Shown piece after piece: positions 8,517-16,965 of a stretch of DNA of 64,000 nucleotides (its first letter is position 1; each line of letters starts with the position of its first letter). The notes below the pieces were generated by a model. It did no database searches. It worked only from the letters and a program-made list of their open reading frames with translations, and was not told where the DNA came from. Origin of the DNA: Hyphomicrobiales bacterium (GTDB lineage: Bacteria; Pseudomonadota; Alphaproteobacteria; Rhizobiales; Rhizobiaceae); contig UCNE01000009.1 in assembly GCA_900473685.1 (NCBI GenBank), positions 1 to 64,000 on the forward strand. The letters run 5' to 3'. The translations under genes were made by a program, and so were the position numbers.

Positions 8517-8914
8517 GCGATAGACGGGAGAATGTCGGCATCGTCATCGTCTCGCACTCGCCTCTTGTGGCGAAGGGCGCTGCCGATATGGTGCGCCAGA
8601 TGGTCGGCGACAGCGTGCCGCTTGCCTGGTGCGGCGGCAACCCGGCGGGCGGGCTTGGAACCGACATGGAAGCGATCCTGAGAGCGATCGAAGATGCGTG
8701 GTCCGAGGCGGGCGTTGCCATCTTCGTCGATCTCGGCGGCGCGGAAACCAACAGCGAAATGGCGATTGAAATGATCGGCAAGGGCCGGGCGGCGCGCATT
8801 GTCGTCTGTAATGCGCCGATCGTCGAAGGCGCGGTCATCGCCGCCGCCGAGGCTTCCGGCGGTGCATCGCTGGCCAAGGTGGTGGCAACGGCACAGGAGT
8901 TGTCTCCATCATGA
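8513..8914 (+). CDS. dhaM: PTS-dependent dihydroxyacetone kinase phosphotransferase subunit DhaM (EIIA-like)
   Basis: A 133-residue domain of the mannose-EIIA/DhaM fold. The phosphorylated His is expected at residue 15 in VSHSPLVAKG, followed by the conserved glycine-rich GGNPAGGLGTD and the FVDLGGAETN segment. It passes phosphate from HPr to the nucleotide on DhaL. The start at 8513 overlaps the dhaL stop (ATGA). In Escherichia coli DhaM is a single chain with HPr and enzyme I domains; here these are three consecutive genes. Confidence 0.92.
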   Translation: MSDRRENVGIVIVSHSPLVAKGAADMVRQMVGDSVPLAWCGGNPAGGLGTDMEAILRAIEDAWSEAGVAIFVDLGGAETNSEMAIEMIGKGRAARIVVCNAPIVEGAVIAAAEASGGASLAKVVATAQELSPS

Positions 8915-9255
8915 CCGGCAAGGGGCACGATGTTCTGGGCGTGGCCAGCGCGGCGGTGGGCAATGCATCCGTCGAGTTGCTCATCACCCATGGTGTCGGC
9001 TTGCATGCGCGACCGTCGGTAGTTTTCACCCGCCTGGCAAAGTCGTTTCCCTGCACCATCGAGATCGAGGTCAATCGCTCCGGGCTGTGGCTGAATGCAA
9101 AAAGCATCGTCAAGGTGATGGGAGCCCGCATACGCCAGGGCTCGACACTCAAGATCAGGGCGCAGGGCCTCAGAGCAGAGGAAGCGATTGCCGTACTCGA
9201 GGCCCTGTTTGTCAATGATTTCGTCGAGGAAAGACCACATGTCCGGGGCGCTTAG
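8911..9255 (+). CDS. HPr family phosphocarrier protein dedicated to the Dha kinase
   Basis: A 114-residue HPr domain with a 19-residue N-terminal extension. The active-site His is residue 32 in GVGLHARPS. AKSIVKVMG (about 63-71) keeps a Ser near the regulatory Ser-46 position of classical HPr, so regulation by an HPr kinase is possible but unproven. It overlaps dhaM by 4 bases and the enzyme I gene by 17. Its position suggests a private relay, enzyme I to HPr to DhaM, separate from the nitrogen PTS of rhizobia. Confidence 0.9.
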   Translation: MTGKGHDVLGVASAAVGNASVELLITHGVGLHARPSVVFTRLAKSFPCTIEIEVNRSGLWLNAKSIVKVMGARIRQGSTLKIRAQGLRAEEAIAVLEALFVNDFVEERPHVRGA

Positions 9256-10834
9256 GCTGCAGGGGCAGGGCAATGGCTGCGGTTGCGTGATCGGGCCTGT
9301 CTACCTGGCAGCTGAACCCTTGAGCCCTCACGGCGGCCAGGCTTCTCCATCACAGGAGTTCGAAAGCCTCGACCGGGCGATTGCCGGATCTGTTGCGGCG
9401 CTGGAGGCGCTGATGGTGGCAACGGATCAGGCCAGCGCCGACATCCTCGAGTTCCAGATCGAAATGCTGCGCGATCCGGTGATCGGTGAAATGGCGGCCG
9501 AGCAGATCGGCAAGGGACAGAACGCCGCCTTTGCCTGGGTCACAGCGCTGGAAGAGTATATTGCCGGCTTCGAGCAGTCGGAGGACGAAGACATCAGGGC
9601 GCGCGCGGTCGATATGATCGACATCCGCGACCGCGTCCTTCGCGCACTCGAAGGTGCACCTGCCGATGCCGATGGCTTTCCTGCGGGATCGATTTTCGTC
9701 GGGCGGGACATGGCGCCCAGTCTTTTTCTTGCCCATGACTGGATGCAAGGTGGTGGCATTGCTCTGGAAGCAGGCAGCACCGCCAGCCATGTGGCGCTGC
9801 TCGCGCGCGCCAGGGGCGTGCCGATGGCGGTGGGTATCGGCAGGTTTGCAGTCGACGCCGCGACGCTGGTTCTGGTTGATGGAGACAGCGGTCTTGTCAT
9901 GGTTCATCCGTCTGATGCAGACATTGCAGCCTTGGCGAAGCCTGCGCTGGTGATTGCCGAAGATGCCCCTGCTCTTGGACCTGCGGATGCTACGGCTCTG
10001 TCCGTTGGTGGTGTCGAGCTTCTGGTCAATATCAGTGGTATCGCCGATATCCGCGATCGCGATCCGGGCACGTGCGATGGCATCGGCCTCTTGCGGACGG
10101 AATTTCTGATTTCGTCGGTTGCTGATCTCGCCAATGAGGAAAAGCAGTTTCAGCTTTATAGCGAGATCGTGCGCTGGGCGGCCGGCCGGCCGGTGACCAT
10201 CCGGCTGTTCGATCTGGGGGGAGACAAACCACTCGGCGGTTTCAGTGCCGAGGAACGTAATCCATTTCTCGGTCTACGTGGTATACGGCTGCTTCTCTCC
10301 ATGCCGGTCATGCTGAAAATTCAGGCGCGGGCGCTTTTGCGGGCCGGTGCGCTCGGAACGATCAAGGTTTTGCTGCCGATGGTCACCGTCGCCAGCGAGG
10401 TCGAGGAAACCCGGCGTCTGTTCGAGGAGGAAGCCGCAGGTCTCGCGCAGCGGCATGTGGCAATCAGTATGCCCGCTATCGGAATGATGGTCGAAGTGCC
10501 GGCGGCGGCGATCATGCTCGAGACGTTCGAACGGGCCGATTTCTTTTCGCTTGGAACCAATGATCTGGCCCATTATCTCAGTGCCACCGCACGCGACAAT
10601 CCCCGGGTCGCGGACCTTCATCGGCAGGCGGCACCTGCCCTGTTGCGGTTGATCGCGCAGGCGGTGGCGGTGGCGCGGGAGATGGGGAAGCCGATCGGCA
10701 TCTGCGGCGATATGGCTGGTCAACCGGAGTGTCTTGCGTTGCTGATCGCCAGTGGGATTCGGCAGATTTCCGTTGCCCCTTCACAGCTTGCGGCCGTAAA
10801 GACCGCACTTGCGCAGGCAGGAGTGGACGGCTGA
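9239..10834 (+). CDS. phosphoenolpyruvate-protein phosphotransferase (enzyme I)
   Basis: A 531-residue enzyme I that takes phosphate from PEP. The N-terminal swivelling domain has the phospho-His at 184 in GSTASHVALLARARG; the C-terminal PEP-binding barrel has LLRTEFL, RLFDLGGDKP, FSLGTNDLAHYLSAT and the catalytic Cys near 489 in GICGDMAG. There is no GAF domain, which distinguishes it from the nitrogen-PTS PtsP. The start at 9239 has GAGGAAAG upstream and lies inside the HPr gene. With HPr and DhaM it completes the phosphate relay for DhaK/DhaL. Confidence 0.93.
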   Translation: MSGALRLQGQGNGCGCVIGPVYLAAEPLSPHGGQASPSQEFESLDRAIAGSVAALEALMVATDQASADILEFQIEMLRDPVIGEMAAEQIGKGQNAAFAWVTALEEYIAGFEQSEDEDIRARAVDMIDIRDRVLRALEGAPADADGFPAGSIFVGRDMAPSLFLAHDWMQGGGIALEAGSTASHVALLARARGVPMAVGIGRFAVDAATLVLVDGDSGLVMVHPSDADIAALAKPALVIAEDAPALGPADATALSVGGVELLVNISGIADIRDRDPGTCDGIGLLRTEFLISSVADLANEEKQFQLYSEIVRWAAGRPVTIRLFDLGGDKPLGGFSAEERNPFLGLRGIRLLLSMPVMLKIQARALLRAGALGTIKVLLPMVTVASEVEETRRLFEEEAAGLAQRHVAISMPAIGMMVEVPAAAIMLETFERADFFSLGTNDLAHYLSATARDNPRVADLHRQAAPALLRLIAQAVAVAREMGKPIGICGDMAGQPECLALLIASGIRQISVAPSQLAAVKTALAQAGVDG

Positions 10835-10835
10835 G

Positions 10836-11246
10836 ATGGCACGCGATGCAAATGAAGATGCCATTGTGGCTTACAAGACCATTCTTGCCTCGATCATCGA
10901 CAACCGGCCCTCCGGAACGCGGCAACGTCTCGCCGTGGCGCTTGGCAAACACCGCAGTTTCGTTACGCAGATCACCAGCCCTGGCTATGCAACCCCCTTG
11001 CCCGCCCGGCACCTCGCAACGATTTTCCAGGTCTGCCATGTCAGCAAGGCTGAGCAGGATCGCTTCTTGCAGGCCTATCAACTGGCGCATCCGGGAAAGC
11101 TGCCTGATCTCGGCAATGCCGGAGGCTTGCGGCAGTTGACAGTAATGGTCGCCGATTTCGGTGACGAGAAAAAGAACCGGCTGCTTGACGAGGCGATTCA
11201 GGATTTCATTCAGAAGATCGTGCTCCTTTCCGGCGAGGCAGATTGA
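10836..11246 (+). CDS. unknown protein with XRE-like helix-turn-helix pattern, in the Dha kinase operon
   Basis: A 136-residue protein whose first 75 residues resemble a lambda-repressor-type DNA-binding fold: TRQRLAVALGKHRSFVTQI followed by LPARHLATIFQVC, with an aromatic FLQAY helix. The remainder is helical and charged. It starts one base after the enzyme I stop codon and precedes dhaK, so it is made with the kinase subunits. I do not recognise a named family. It may be a regulator of the operon or a protein that senses the phosphorylation state of the relay; both are inference. Confidence 0.7.
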   Translation: MARDANEDAIVAYKTILASIIDNRPSGTRQRLAVALGKHRSFVTQITSPGYATPLPARHLATIFQVCHVSKAEQDRFLQAYQLAHPGKLPDLGNAGGLRQLTVMVADFGDEKKNRLLDEAIQDFIQKIVLLSGEAD

Positions 11247-11326
11247 ATGGACTGCGCCGCCGATCCGCCAGCCATTGCACTGGAAAATTCGTCCGGCTCG
11301 GATACGATTGCTGCTGGGAGCCGGAG

Positions 11327-12322
11327 ATGAAGAAGTTCATGAACAGTGCCGGAACGCTGGCGCAGGACAGCCTGGAGGGGTTCGTCGCGGCGCATGACGA
11401 TATCGTCATGTTCGGCGCGGGGCGAAAATACGTCCGGCGCCGGATTCTGAGCCCTGGAAAGGTTGCGATCATCTCAGGTGGTGGGGCAGGCCATGAGCCG
11501 ATGCATACCGGTTTCGTCGGCTATGGTATGCTGGATGCGGCATGTACAGGCCATGTCTTCACCTCGCCGACACCCGATCACATCCAGGCAGCCATTCGCG
11601 AAACGGACGGCGGTGCCGGAACACTGCTGATCGTCAAGAATTACGACGGCGACGTGATGAATTTCGAGATGGCCGCCGAGATGGCGATGGCCGAAGGAAC
11701 GCACCGTGTCGAGACCGTAATCGTCAATGACGATATCGCCGTTGAGCGCTCTGCAAGGGGAACGGGCCGTCGCGGGGTGGCTGGCACGCTCGTGGTTGAG
11801 AAGATTGTCGGTGCGGCTGCGCAGGCTGGTGCCACCCTGGACGACCTGAGGGTTCTGGGAGACGCCGCTGTTGCTGCAACTCGCACGATGGGCGTCGCCC
11901 TAAAAGGCACGACGGTTCCGCAGACAACGCGCGAGACATTCTTGCTTGGGCCGGATGAAATGGAGGTCGGTATCGGCATACACGGGGAGCCGGGCCGCTC
12001 ACGCGAGAAGGTCGCGGATGCGTCGGCGATTGTTGCCTTGATCTGCACGCATATTCTCGATGATTTCGGCTCGCTGGACGGGCAACCGGTGTTGCTGTTC
12101 GTCAATGGTCTCGGCGGTACGCCGCAGTCGGAACTCTATCTCGTCTTCGGTCTCGCACGCGCCTTTCTCCAGGCGCGCGGTGTCATAATCGCCCGCAGCC
12201 TTGTCGGCACCTATGTCACATCGCTCGATATGGCCGGGATTTCAATCACCGTTACGCATCTGGATCAGCGCCTGATCGGCCTCTGGGACGCGCCGGTCCT
12301 AACGGCAGCGCTGCGCTGGTAA
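11327..12322 (+). CDS. dhaK: dihydroxyacetone kinase subunit DhaK
   Basis: A 331-residue DAK1 protein closely patterned on Escherichia coli DhaK from its first residues (MKKFMN). The active-site residues are all present: His56 in GHEPMH, Asp109 in NYDGD, and His219 in GIGIHGEPG, which binds the ketose carbonyl covalently. The start at 11327 is preceded by GGGAGCCGGAG; a TTG at 11243 would add 28 residues not matched in DhaK. It is the last gene of the operon and lies about 2.8 kb from its partner dhaL. Its stop codon abuts the stop of the convergent oxidoreductase gene with no base between. Confidence 0.93.
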   Translation: MKKFMNSAGTLAQDSLEGFVAAHDDIVMFGAGRKYVRRRILSPGKVAIISGGGAGHEPMHTGFVGYGMLDAACTGHVFTSPTPDHIQAAIRETDGGAGTLLIVKNYDGDVMNFEMAAEMAMAEGTHRVETVIVNDDIAVERSARGTGRRGVAGTLVVEKIVGAAAQAGATLDDLRVLGDAAVAATRTMGVALKGTTVPQTTRETFLLGPDEMEVGIGIHGEPGRSREKVADASAIVALICTHILDDFGSLDGQPVLLFVNGLGGTPQSELYLVFGLARAFLQARGVIIARSLVGTYVTSLDMAGISITVTHLDQRLIGLWDAPVLTAALRW

Positions 12323-13654
12323 TCAGACCGGCGGCGCGATCTCGATCGGCGTTCCATCTGAAAAACGGTTGAAGCGGAATGGTGCGGGATCAACGATCGG
12401 GGTGGTTCCCATGACCAGATCGGCGGTGAGATGGCCGGCGCCTGGGCCGATGCCGAAGCCGTGGCCTGAAAATCCTGTCGCGATGGTCAGTCCGGGGATG
12501 GCTTCCAGTGTCGAAATGATCGGCACGGCGTCCGGCGTCACATCGATCAGGCCAGCCCAGATCTGCTCCACCCTCGCATCGCGCAGCACCGGCAACGCTT
12601 CCGTGGCGGCTTGGAGCGCGCGCAAGACGGCCTTGCCATCCGGTTTCGGATCGAGAATCCTGTGGCGCTCGAATGCGCCCGCCCGGTCGAGGGGGACTGC
12701 GGAGATTTCGAAGAGTTCATTCCAGCTCTGGGCACTCAGGCCCAGTTGTACCGCGTCCCCTTCGGCTTTTCTGGCAGGCTGGAAATCCCGGAAGAAGGCA
12801 AAACTGTCCGGCACCAGCGCATGCATGTTGATGCCGCCGTTGGCGATGGTGTAGCCGCCGTCGAGGCGTTTGCGGTAGGCATAGGAGGCGGTGGCGCCCG
12901 CACCGCCCGGTCCACGGTTGACTGCGCTGGTGCGCAGCACCGAGTTGCGCACTTTCAGTTGTGGCAGCCGGATGCCAAGTCCCTTGCAGAACAGCCGTGA
13001 CCATGCACCACCGGCAAGCACGACGGCGGAGGTTTCGATGCGGCCTCTTTCGGTGATCACGGCGCTGATGCGGCCGGCACTTTTTTCGATGCCGCGCACG
13101 GCGCAGCCGGTCAGGATGCGGGCACCGGCCCGGCGCGCGCCTGCCGCAATCGCCGGAACTGCCTTTTGCGGTTCGGCGCGGCCATCGCTTGGCGTGTAGA
13201 GTGCGCCTTTGTATCGTTGCCCGGCTCCGAGCATCACGGCCGCCGTCTCGTCTGGGCCGATCTGGCGTGTGTCGAGCCCATGGGCTTGCGCCAGTTTCAG
13301 CCAGGCATCGCGATTGGCGATATCCGTTTCGGTCTCGGAGATATAGGCAATCCCGGAACGGTGAAATCCGGTCTGTCCACTGACGCGTACATCCAGCTCG
13401 TCCCAGATTTTCAAGGCTTCGATCGCCAGCGGAATTTCGCGCCGGTCACGGCCCATGACGCGAACCCAGCCCCAGTTGCGGCTCGACTGTTCGCCCCCAA
13501 GCACGCCCTTTTCGCAGAGCACGACATCGACACCGCGTTCGGCCAGGAACAGCGCCGTGCTCACCCCGATAATGCCGCCGCCGATGATGACGACGCCTGC
13601 TTTCTTTGGCACGGCGTGGTCGGTTTCAATGCGATCGAGAATGGGGCCGGGCAT
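12323..13654 (-). CDS. FAD-dependent oxidoreductase, D-amino-acid oxidase (DAO) fold
   Basis: A flavoprotein of about 443 residues with the N-terminal dinucleotide-binding motif VVIIGGGIIGVSTALFLAER and the C-terminal GFSGHGFGIGPGAG that closes the FAD site. The family oxidises amines, amino acids or hydroxyacids with FAD. It lies on the minus strand downstream of the LacI gene, which suggests a role in the same sugar pathway, but the substrate cannot be read. The start at 13654 (MPGPIL) is chosen as the nearest ATG before the Rossmann fold; an upstream start at 13726 is possible. Confidence 0.85.
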   Translation of the reverse strand: MPGPILDRIETDHAVPKKAGVVIIGGGIIGVSTALFLAERGVDVVLCEKGVLGGEQSSRNWGWVRVMGRDRREIPLAIEALKIWDELDVRVSGQTGFHRSGIAYISETETDIANRDAWLKLAQAHGLDTRQIGPDETAAVMLGAGQRYKGALYTPSDGRAEPQKAVPAIAAGARRAGARILTGCAVRGIEKSAGRISAVITERGRIETSAVVLAGGAWSRLFCKGLGIRLPQLKVRNSVLRTSAVNRGPGGAGATASYAYRKRLDGGYTIANGGINMHALVPDSFAFFRDFQPARKAEGDAVQLGLSAQSWNELFEISAVPLDRAGAFERHRILDPKPDGKAVLRALQAATEALPVLRDARVEQIWAGLIDVTPDAVPIISTLEAIPGLTIATGFSGHGFGIGPGAGHLTADLVMGTTPIVDPAPFRFNRFSDGTPIEIAPPV

Positions 13655-13759
13655 GGGCGAAGGTTCCGTGCGTCGAAGGAAGTTATCTCCGATGTGCACG
13701 GTATCTTGCCGTTGTTCAAGTCGCAAAGACTGGCCGGTTATCGGGTCTGCGTCCTGCCG

Positions 13760-14794
13760 TCAGGTGGGCAGTGAAAAAGCATCGCTTTCGCCTTCGACAA
13801 GGTCTTCAGGCCAGACTTTGCGAGGCTCTACATCCGGGTAGAAATGGCTGAAGGCCGGCATGGTCGCGAGCAATGCTTCCGCGAGCGCGATGCCAAGATC
13901 ACGCCGCGACAGCGTGAAGCCGGTCAGGCTTGGCGACAGGAAATGCGATTGCGGGCTCTGGCGGCCAATGACGGCGATGTCGCGCCCGGGCTTGAGACCC
14001 GCTTCGCTCAGCCCACGATAGAAGCCGATGGCGATCGTCTCGTTGACCAAAAGGATGGCGGTTGGCCGGTCCTTCATAGTGAGCAGCTGCTGGGCGACAT
14101 GATAACCACCCGCTTCGTTCGGCTTCGAACTGAAGATGAGACCGGGGTCCAGCGCCAGCCCATGCGCCGCCAGCGCCTTGGCGCTTTGATCGACGAAGAG
14201 GTGGCCAAGGTTGACGTCATCGTGCGGCCGCGTCACGGCAATCCGTCGATGACCCTTGGCCACCAGCCGGTCGATCGAGGTTTGCGCCATGCCTTCGAAA
14301 TCGAGATCGAGCCAGGGCTGGCCGACATCGGTCAGGCTGCGCCCCAGAGTGACGAATGGAATCTTGCGCGTGGCGAGAAACTCGAAACGCGGATCGTGCC
14401 GTTGCGTCGCCGACAGGATGAGACCGTCGGCAAAACCACGGGCGACGACGCGGCGGAGATAGTCGTCGGGATCTTCTTCCGACGAGCAGAGCAGGGCGAC
14501 GAGATCGAGGTGATGGCGGGCAAACACTGTCTGCACGCCGTCGAACACGCTCATGAAGAACGTATCGCCCTGACCGGTAATCTCCGTGCCGGTCTGCATC
14601 ATGAAGCCGATGATGTTGGTGGTGCCCTGACGCAGGCTGCGGCCGGATTGATTGGGCACATAGCCGAGTTCTGTGGCGGCTTCGAGAACCTTGCGGCGCG
14701 TTTCCTCGTTGACGTCGGGGCGTCCGTTCAAGGCCCGCGATACGGTGCCGATGGAAATATCCAGATGTTGCGCAAGCCTGCGTATGCCCGTCAT
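13760..14794 (-). CDS. LacI family transcriptional regulator
   Basis: A 344-residue LacI-type repressor. The N-terminal helix-turn-helix is RRLAQHLDISIGTVSRALNG (about 4-23) with hinge PNQSGRSLRQG, followed by a periplasmic-binding-protein-like effector domain to about 330. It is divergent from the dehydrogenase gene at 14935, and the spacer holds a perfect 16-bp palindrome typical of LacI operators. The start at 14794 leaves room for the divergent promoter; a start at 14854 would run into it. It probably represses the sugar locus 14935-21254 and may repress its own gene. Confidence 0.92.
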   Translation of the reverse strand: MTGIRRLAQHLDISIGTVSRALNGRPDVNEETRRKVLEAATELGYVPNQSGRSLRQGTTNIIGFMMQTGTEITGQGDTFFMSVFDGVQTVFARHHLDLVALLCSSEEDPDDYLRRVVARGFADGLILSATQRHDPRFEFLATRKIPFVTLGRSLTDVGQPWLDLDFEGMAQTSIDRLVAKGHRRIAVTRPHDDVNLGHLFVDQSAKALAAHGLALDPGLIFSSKPNEAGGYHVAQQLLTMKDRPTAILLVNETIAIGFYRGLSEAGLKPGRDIAVIGRQSPQSHFLSPSLTGFTLSRRDLGIALAEALLATMPAFSHFYPDVEPRKVWPEDLVEGESDAFSLPT

Positions 14795-14840
14795 TCCAGC
14801 CGCTTCCAACGTGTGATTTCGGTTGCCCAATGCTTCTCTA

Positions 14841-14885
14841 TTGACACGTTTCAAAAATCGTTCATAGTCCCGTAAACGTTTACGG
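14841..14885 (+). promoter_or_regulatory. promoter with LacI-type operator for the second sugar locus
   Basis: TTGACA (14841-14846) is followed after 16 bases by CATAGT (14863-14868), a good sigma-70 match. Directly after it, 14870-14885 reads CCGTAAACGTTTACGG, a perfect 16-bp palindrome with the central CG of LacI-family operators, placed over the expected transcription start. Binding there would block initiation of the plus-strand operon. Confidence 0.85.
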
Positions 14886-14934
14886 TGGCCGAAAAGGAGC
14901 GAAAACCGTAGACTTTGAGGAGGAGAATCCCATT

Positions 14935-15957
14935 TTGCGTGCAGTTCTGTGCGGGTGCGGAGCCATGGCCAAAGGCTGGCTCAAGGCGATCGCTGAAACC
15001 CCTGAAATTCGCTCGGCAGTCGTGATCGCCGGGCTCGTCGATGTCAATCCGGCAGCGGCAAAAGCGCTGGCCGATGAGTTCGGATTGGCGAATGCCGTTA
15101 TTGGTTCCGACCTTGCCGACGTGTTGGAAAAGACCTCAGCCGAAATCGTCTTCGATGTTGTCATTCCGTCTGCCCGCCACGATGTGGTGGGAACGGCGCT
15201 CGTCCATGGCTGCCACGTGCTCAGCGAAAAGCCGATGGCGGCGTCGATCGAGGCCGGCCGTTCGCTGATTGCGCAAGCCGAGGCCGCCGGGAAAGTTCAC
15301 GCCATCGTTCAGAATCGCCGGTTCATCTCAGGCATTCGCCGCATCCGCCGTCTGGTGGAAAGCGGTGCGCTCGGCGAATTGACGGCGATCCATTGCGACT
15401 TCTTCATCGGTGCGCATTTCGGCGGGTTCCGCGAAGAGATGGATAATGTGCTGCTGCTCGACATGGCGATCCACACATTCGATGCCGCCCGCTTCGTGGC
15501 GGACAAGGTGCCTGTGGCGGTCTATTGCCACGAAAGCAATCCGCGCGGCTCCCGGTATGCGCATGGCGCCGCTGCCAATGCGATCTTCGAATTTTCCGAC
15601 GACGTGACGTTTACCTATCGCGGCTCCTGGTGTGCCGAAGGGGCCAATACCAGCTGGGAAAGCCAGTGGCGGATCATTGGCACCAAGGGCACGCTGCTTT
15701 GGGATGGTGCGGACGAATTCAAGGCGGGCGTGATCGCAGGCTCTGAAGGCTTCTTCCGTCCAATCGAGGCTATCGACGTGCCGCAAGCGGCAAACGAGGC
15801 GCAGACCCATGGCCATGCCAGCGTGATCGCCGACTTCCTCGCCGCCATCCGGACCGGCGCCAAGCCGGAGACGGTCAGCAGCGACAATATCAATAGCCTT
15901 GCCATGGTGTTTGCGGCGATCGAGAGCGCCCGCACTCGGCAGCGCGTGACCCTATGA
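14935..15957 (+). CDS. Gfo/Idh/MocA family NAD(P)-dependent sugar oxidoreductase
   Basis: A 340-residue oxidoreductase. An N-terminal Rossmann fold (RAVLCGCGAMAKGW, about 2-15) is followed by the family motif SEKPMA near residue 100, whose Lys is catalytic, then the alpha/beta substrate domain. Family members oxidise a sugar or polyol hydroxyl with NAD(P). The start is TTG at 14935, 9 bases after a very strong GAGGAGGAG; no ATG is suitably placed. It is the first gene of the LacI-controlled operon and is followed 16 bases later by an isomerase gene. Confidence 0.88.
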   Translation: MRAVLCGCGAMAKGWLKAIAETPEIRSAVVIAGLVDVNPAAAKALADEFGLANAVIGSDLADVLEKTSAEIVFDVVIPSARHDVVGTALVHGCHVLSEKPMAASIEAGRSLIAQAEAAGKVHAIVQNRRFISGIRRIRRLVESGALGELTAIHCDFFIGAHFGGFREEMDNVLLLDMAIHTFDAARFVADKVPVAVYCHESNPRGSRYAHGAAANAIFEFSDDVTFTYRGSWCAEGANTSWESQWRIIGTKGTLLWDGADEFKAGVIAGSEGFFRPIEAIDVPQAANEAQTHGHASVIADFLAAIRTGAKPETVSSDNINSLAMVFAAIESARTRQRVTL

Positions 15958-15973
15958 AGAACAGGACAGTTTG

Positions 15974-16876
15974 ATGAGCAATCCGGCAAAAGCCATCCGC
16001 ATCGGTACCATGATCAGTGCATCCGCAGGCAAGGCGGCGGAGCGCATCGGCAAGGTGGCCGACATGGGCTTCGAAAGCTTCGAACCCTTCTTCTGGCAGA
16101 CAACCAATGGTCAGAACCTTGCCGAACTCGGCAAGCGTTGCGCCGACGCGATCGGCGATCGCGATATCACCATCTCAACGCTTGGAATGTTCGGCAATCC
16201 GCTGGAAACGACCGACATCGACCGCGATACGCTGCAGGGCTGGAAGGATTGCATCGACAACGCCCATCATTTCGGCGCCACCTGCGTTGCCGGCTTCACC
16301 GGCCGTATCCGCAACAAGCCGCTGACCGACAGCCTGCCGCGCTACAAGGAAATCTGGAGCGAACTTGCCAAGCGCGCCGCCGACAAGGGCGTGAAGATCG
16401 CGTTTGAGAATTGCGCCATGGATGGCAACTGGGCGACCGGCGACTGGAATATCGCCCACAATCCGGATGCCTGGGAGCTGATGTTCAACGAGACACCGGA
16501 CGATAATATCGGGCTCGAATGGGAGCCCTGCCACCAGATGGTCTATCTCATCGACCCGCTGCCGCAGATCCGCAAATGGGCGAAAAAGATCTTCCACGTG
16601 CATGGCAAGGACGCGACGATCCGCTGGGATGTCATTCGTGAGCACGGTATTTTCGGCAAGGAAAAGTTCGTCTTCATGCGCACGCCGGGCTTTGGCGATA
16701 CCAACTGGACGGACGTGATTTCCGAACTGCGGCTTGCCGGCTGGTCCGGCTCGGTCGACATCGAAGGCTGGCATGATCCGGTCTATCGCGATGCGCTCGA
16801 AATGACCGGCCAGGTGCATGGCCTCAATTATCTGAAGGCGTGCCGAGGTGGCGATTTCGTCACCGATCCCGCCTGA
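15974..16876 (+). CDS. sugar phosphate isomerase/epimerase-like TIM-barrel protein
   Basis: A 300-residue protein of the xylose-isomerase-like TIM-barrel superfamily. Likely metal ligands are Glu in IAFENCAMD, Glu in LEWEPCHQ, His in FHVHGKDA and Glu in SVDIEGWHD, spread along the strands as in ketose/aldose isomerases and 3-epimerases. It is coupled to the upstream dehydrogenase and sits before the importer genes, so it should interconvert the imported sugar or its oxidised form. Some relatives isomerise apiose or erythrulose phosphates, but I cannot fix the substrate. The ATG at 15974 is preferred to the adjoining TTG at 15971. Confidence 0.85.
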   Translation: MSNPAKAIRIGTMISASAGKAAERIGKVADMGFESFEPFFWQTTNGQNLAELGKRCADAIGDRDITISTLGMFGNPLETTDIDRDTLQGWKDCIDNAHHFGATCVAGFTGRIRNKPLTDSLPRYKEIWSELAKRAADKGVKIAFENCAMDGNWATGDWNIAHNPDAWELMFNETPDDNIGLEWEPCHQMVYLIDPLPQIRKWAKKIFHVHGKDATIRWDVIREHGIFGKEKFVFMRTPGFGDTNWTDVISELRLAGWSGSVDIEGWHDPVYRDALEMTGQVHGLNYLKACRGGDFVTDPA

Positions 16877-16965
16877 TTGATCGGGCAAGCTTGAGAGACT
16901 GGAATGGACTGAAGAAGGCCGGCATGGAGGATGTCGGCCGACAGGATAACCACAAGGAGGAAATC

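Noticed and set aside
6424-9273. 949-codon open frame on the minus strand across the kinase genes
   Set aside because: It is antisense to four genes with intact catalytic motifs, its product is rich in Arg, Pro and Ala with no domain, and such long antisense frames are common in high-GC DNA.
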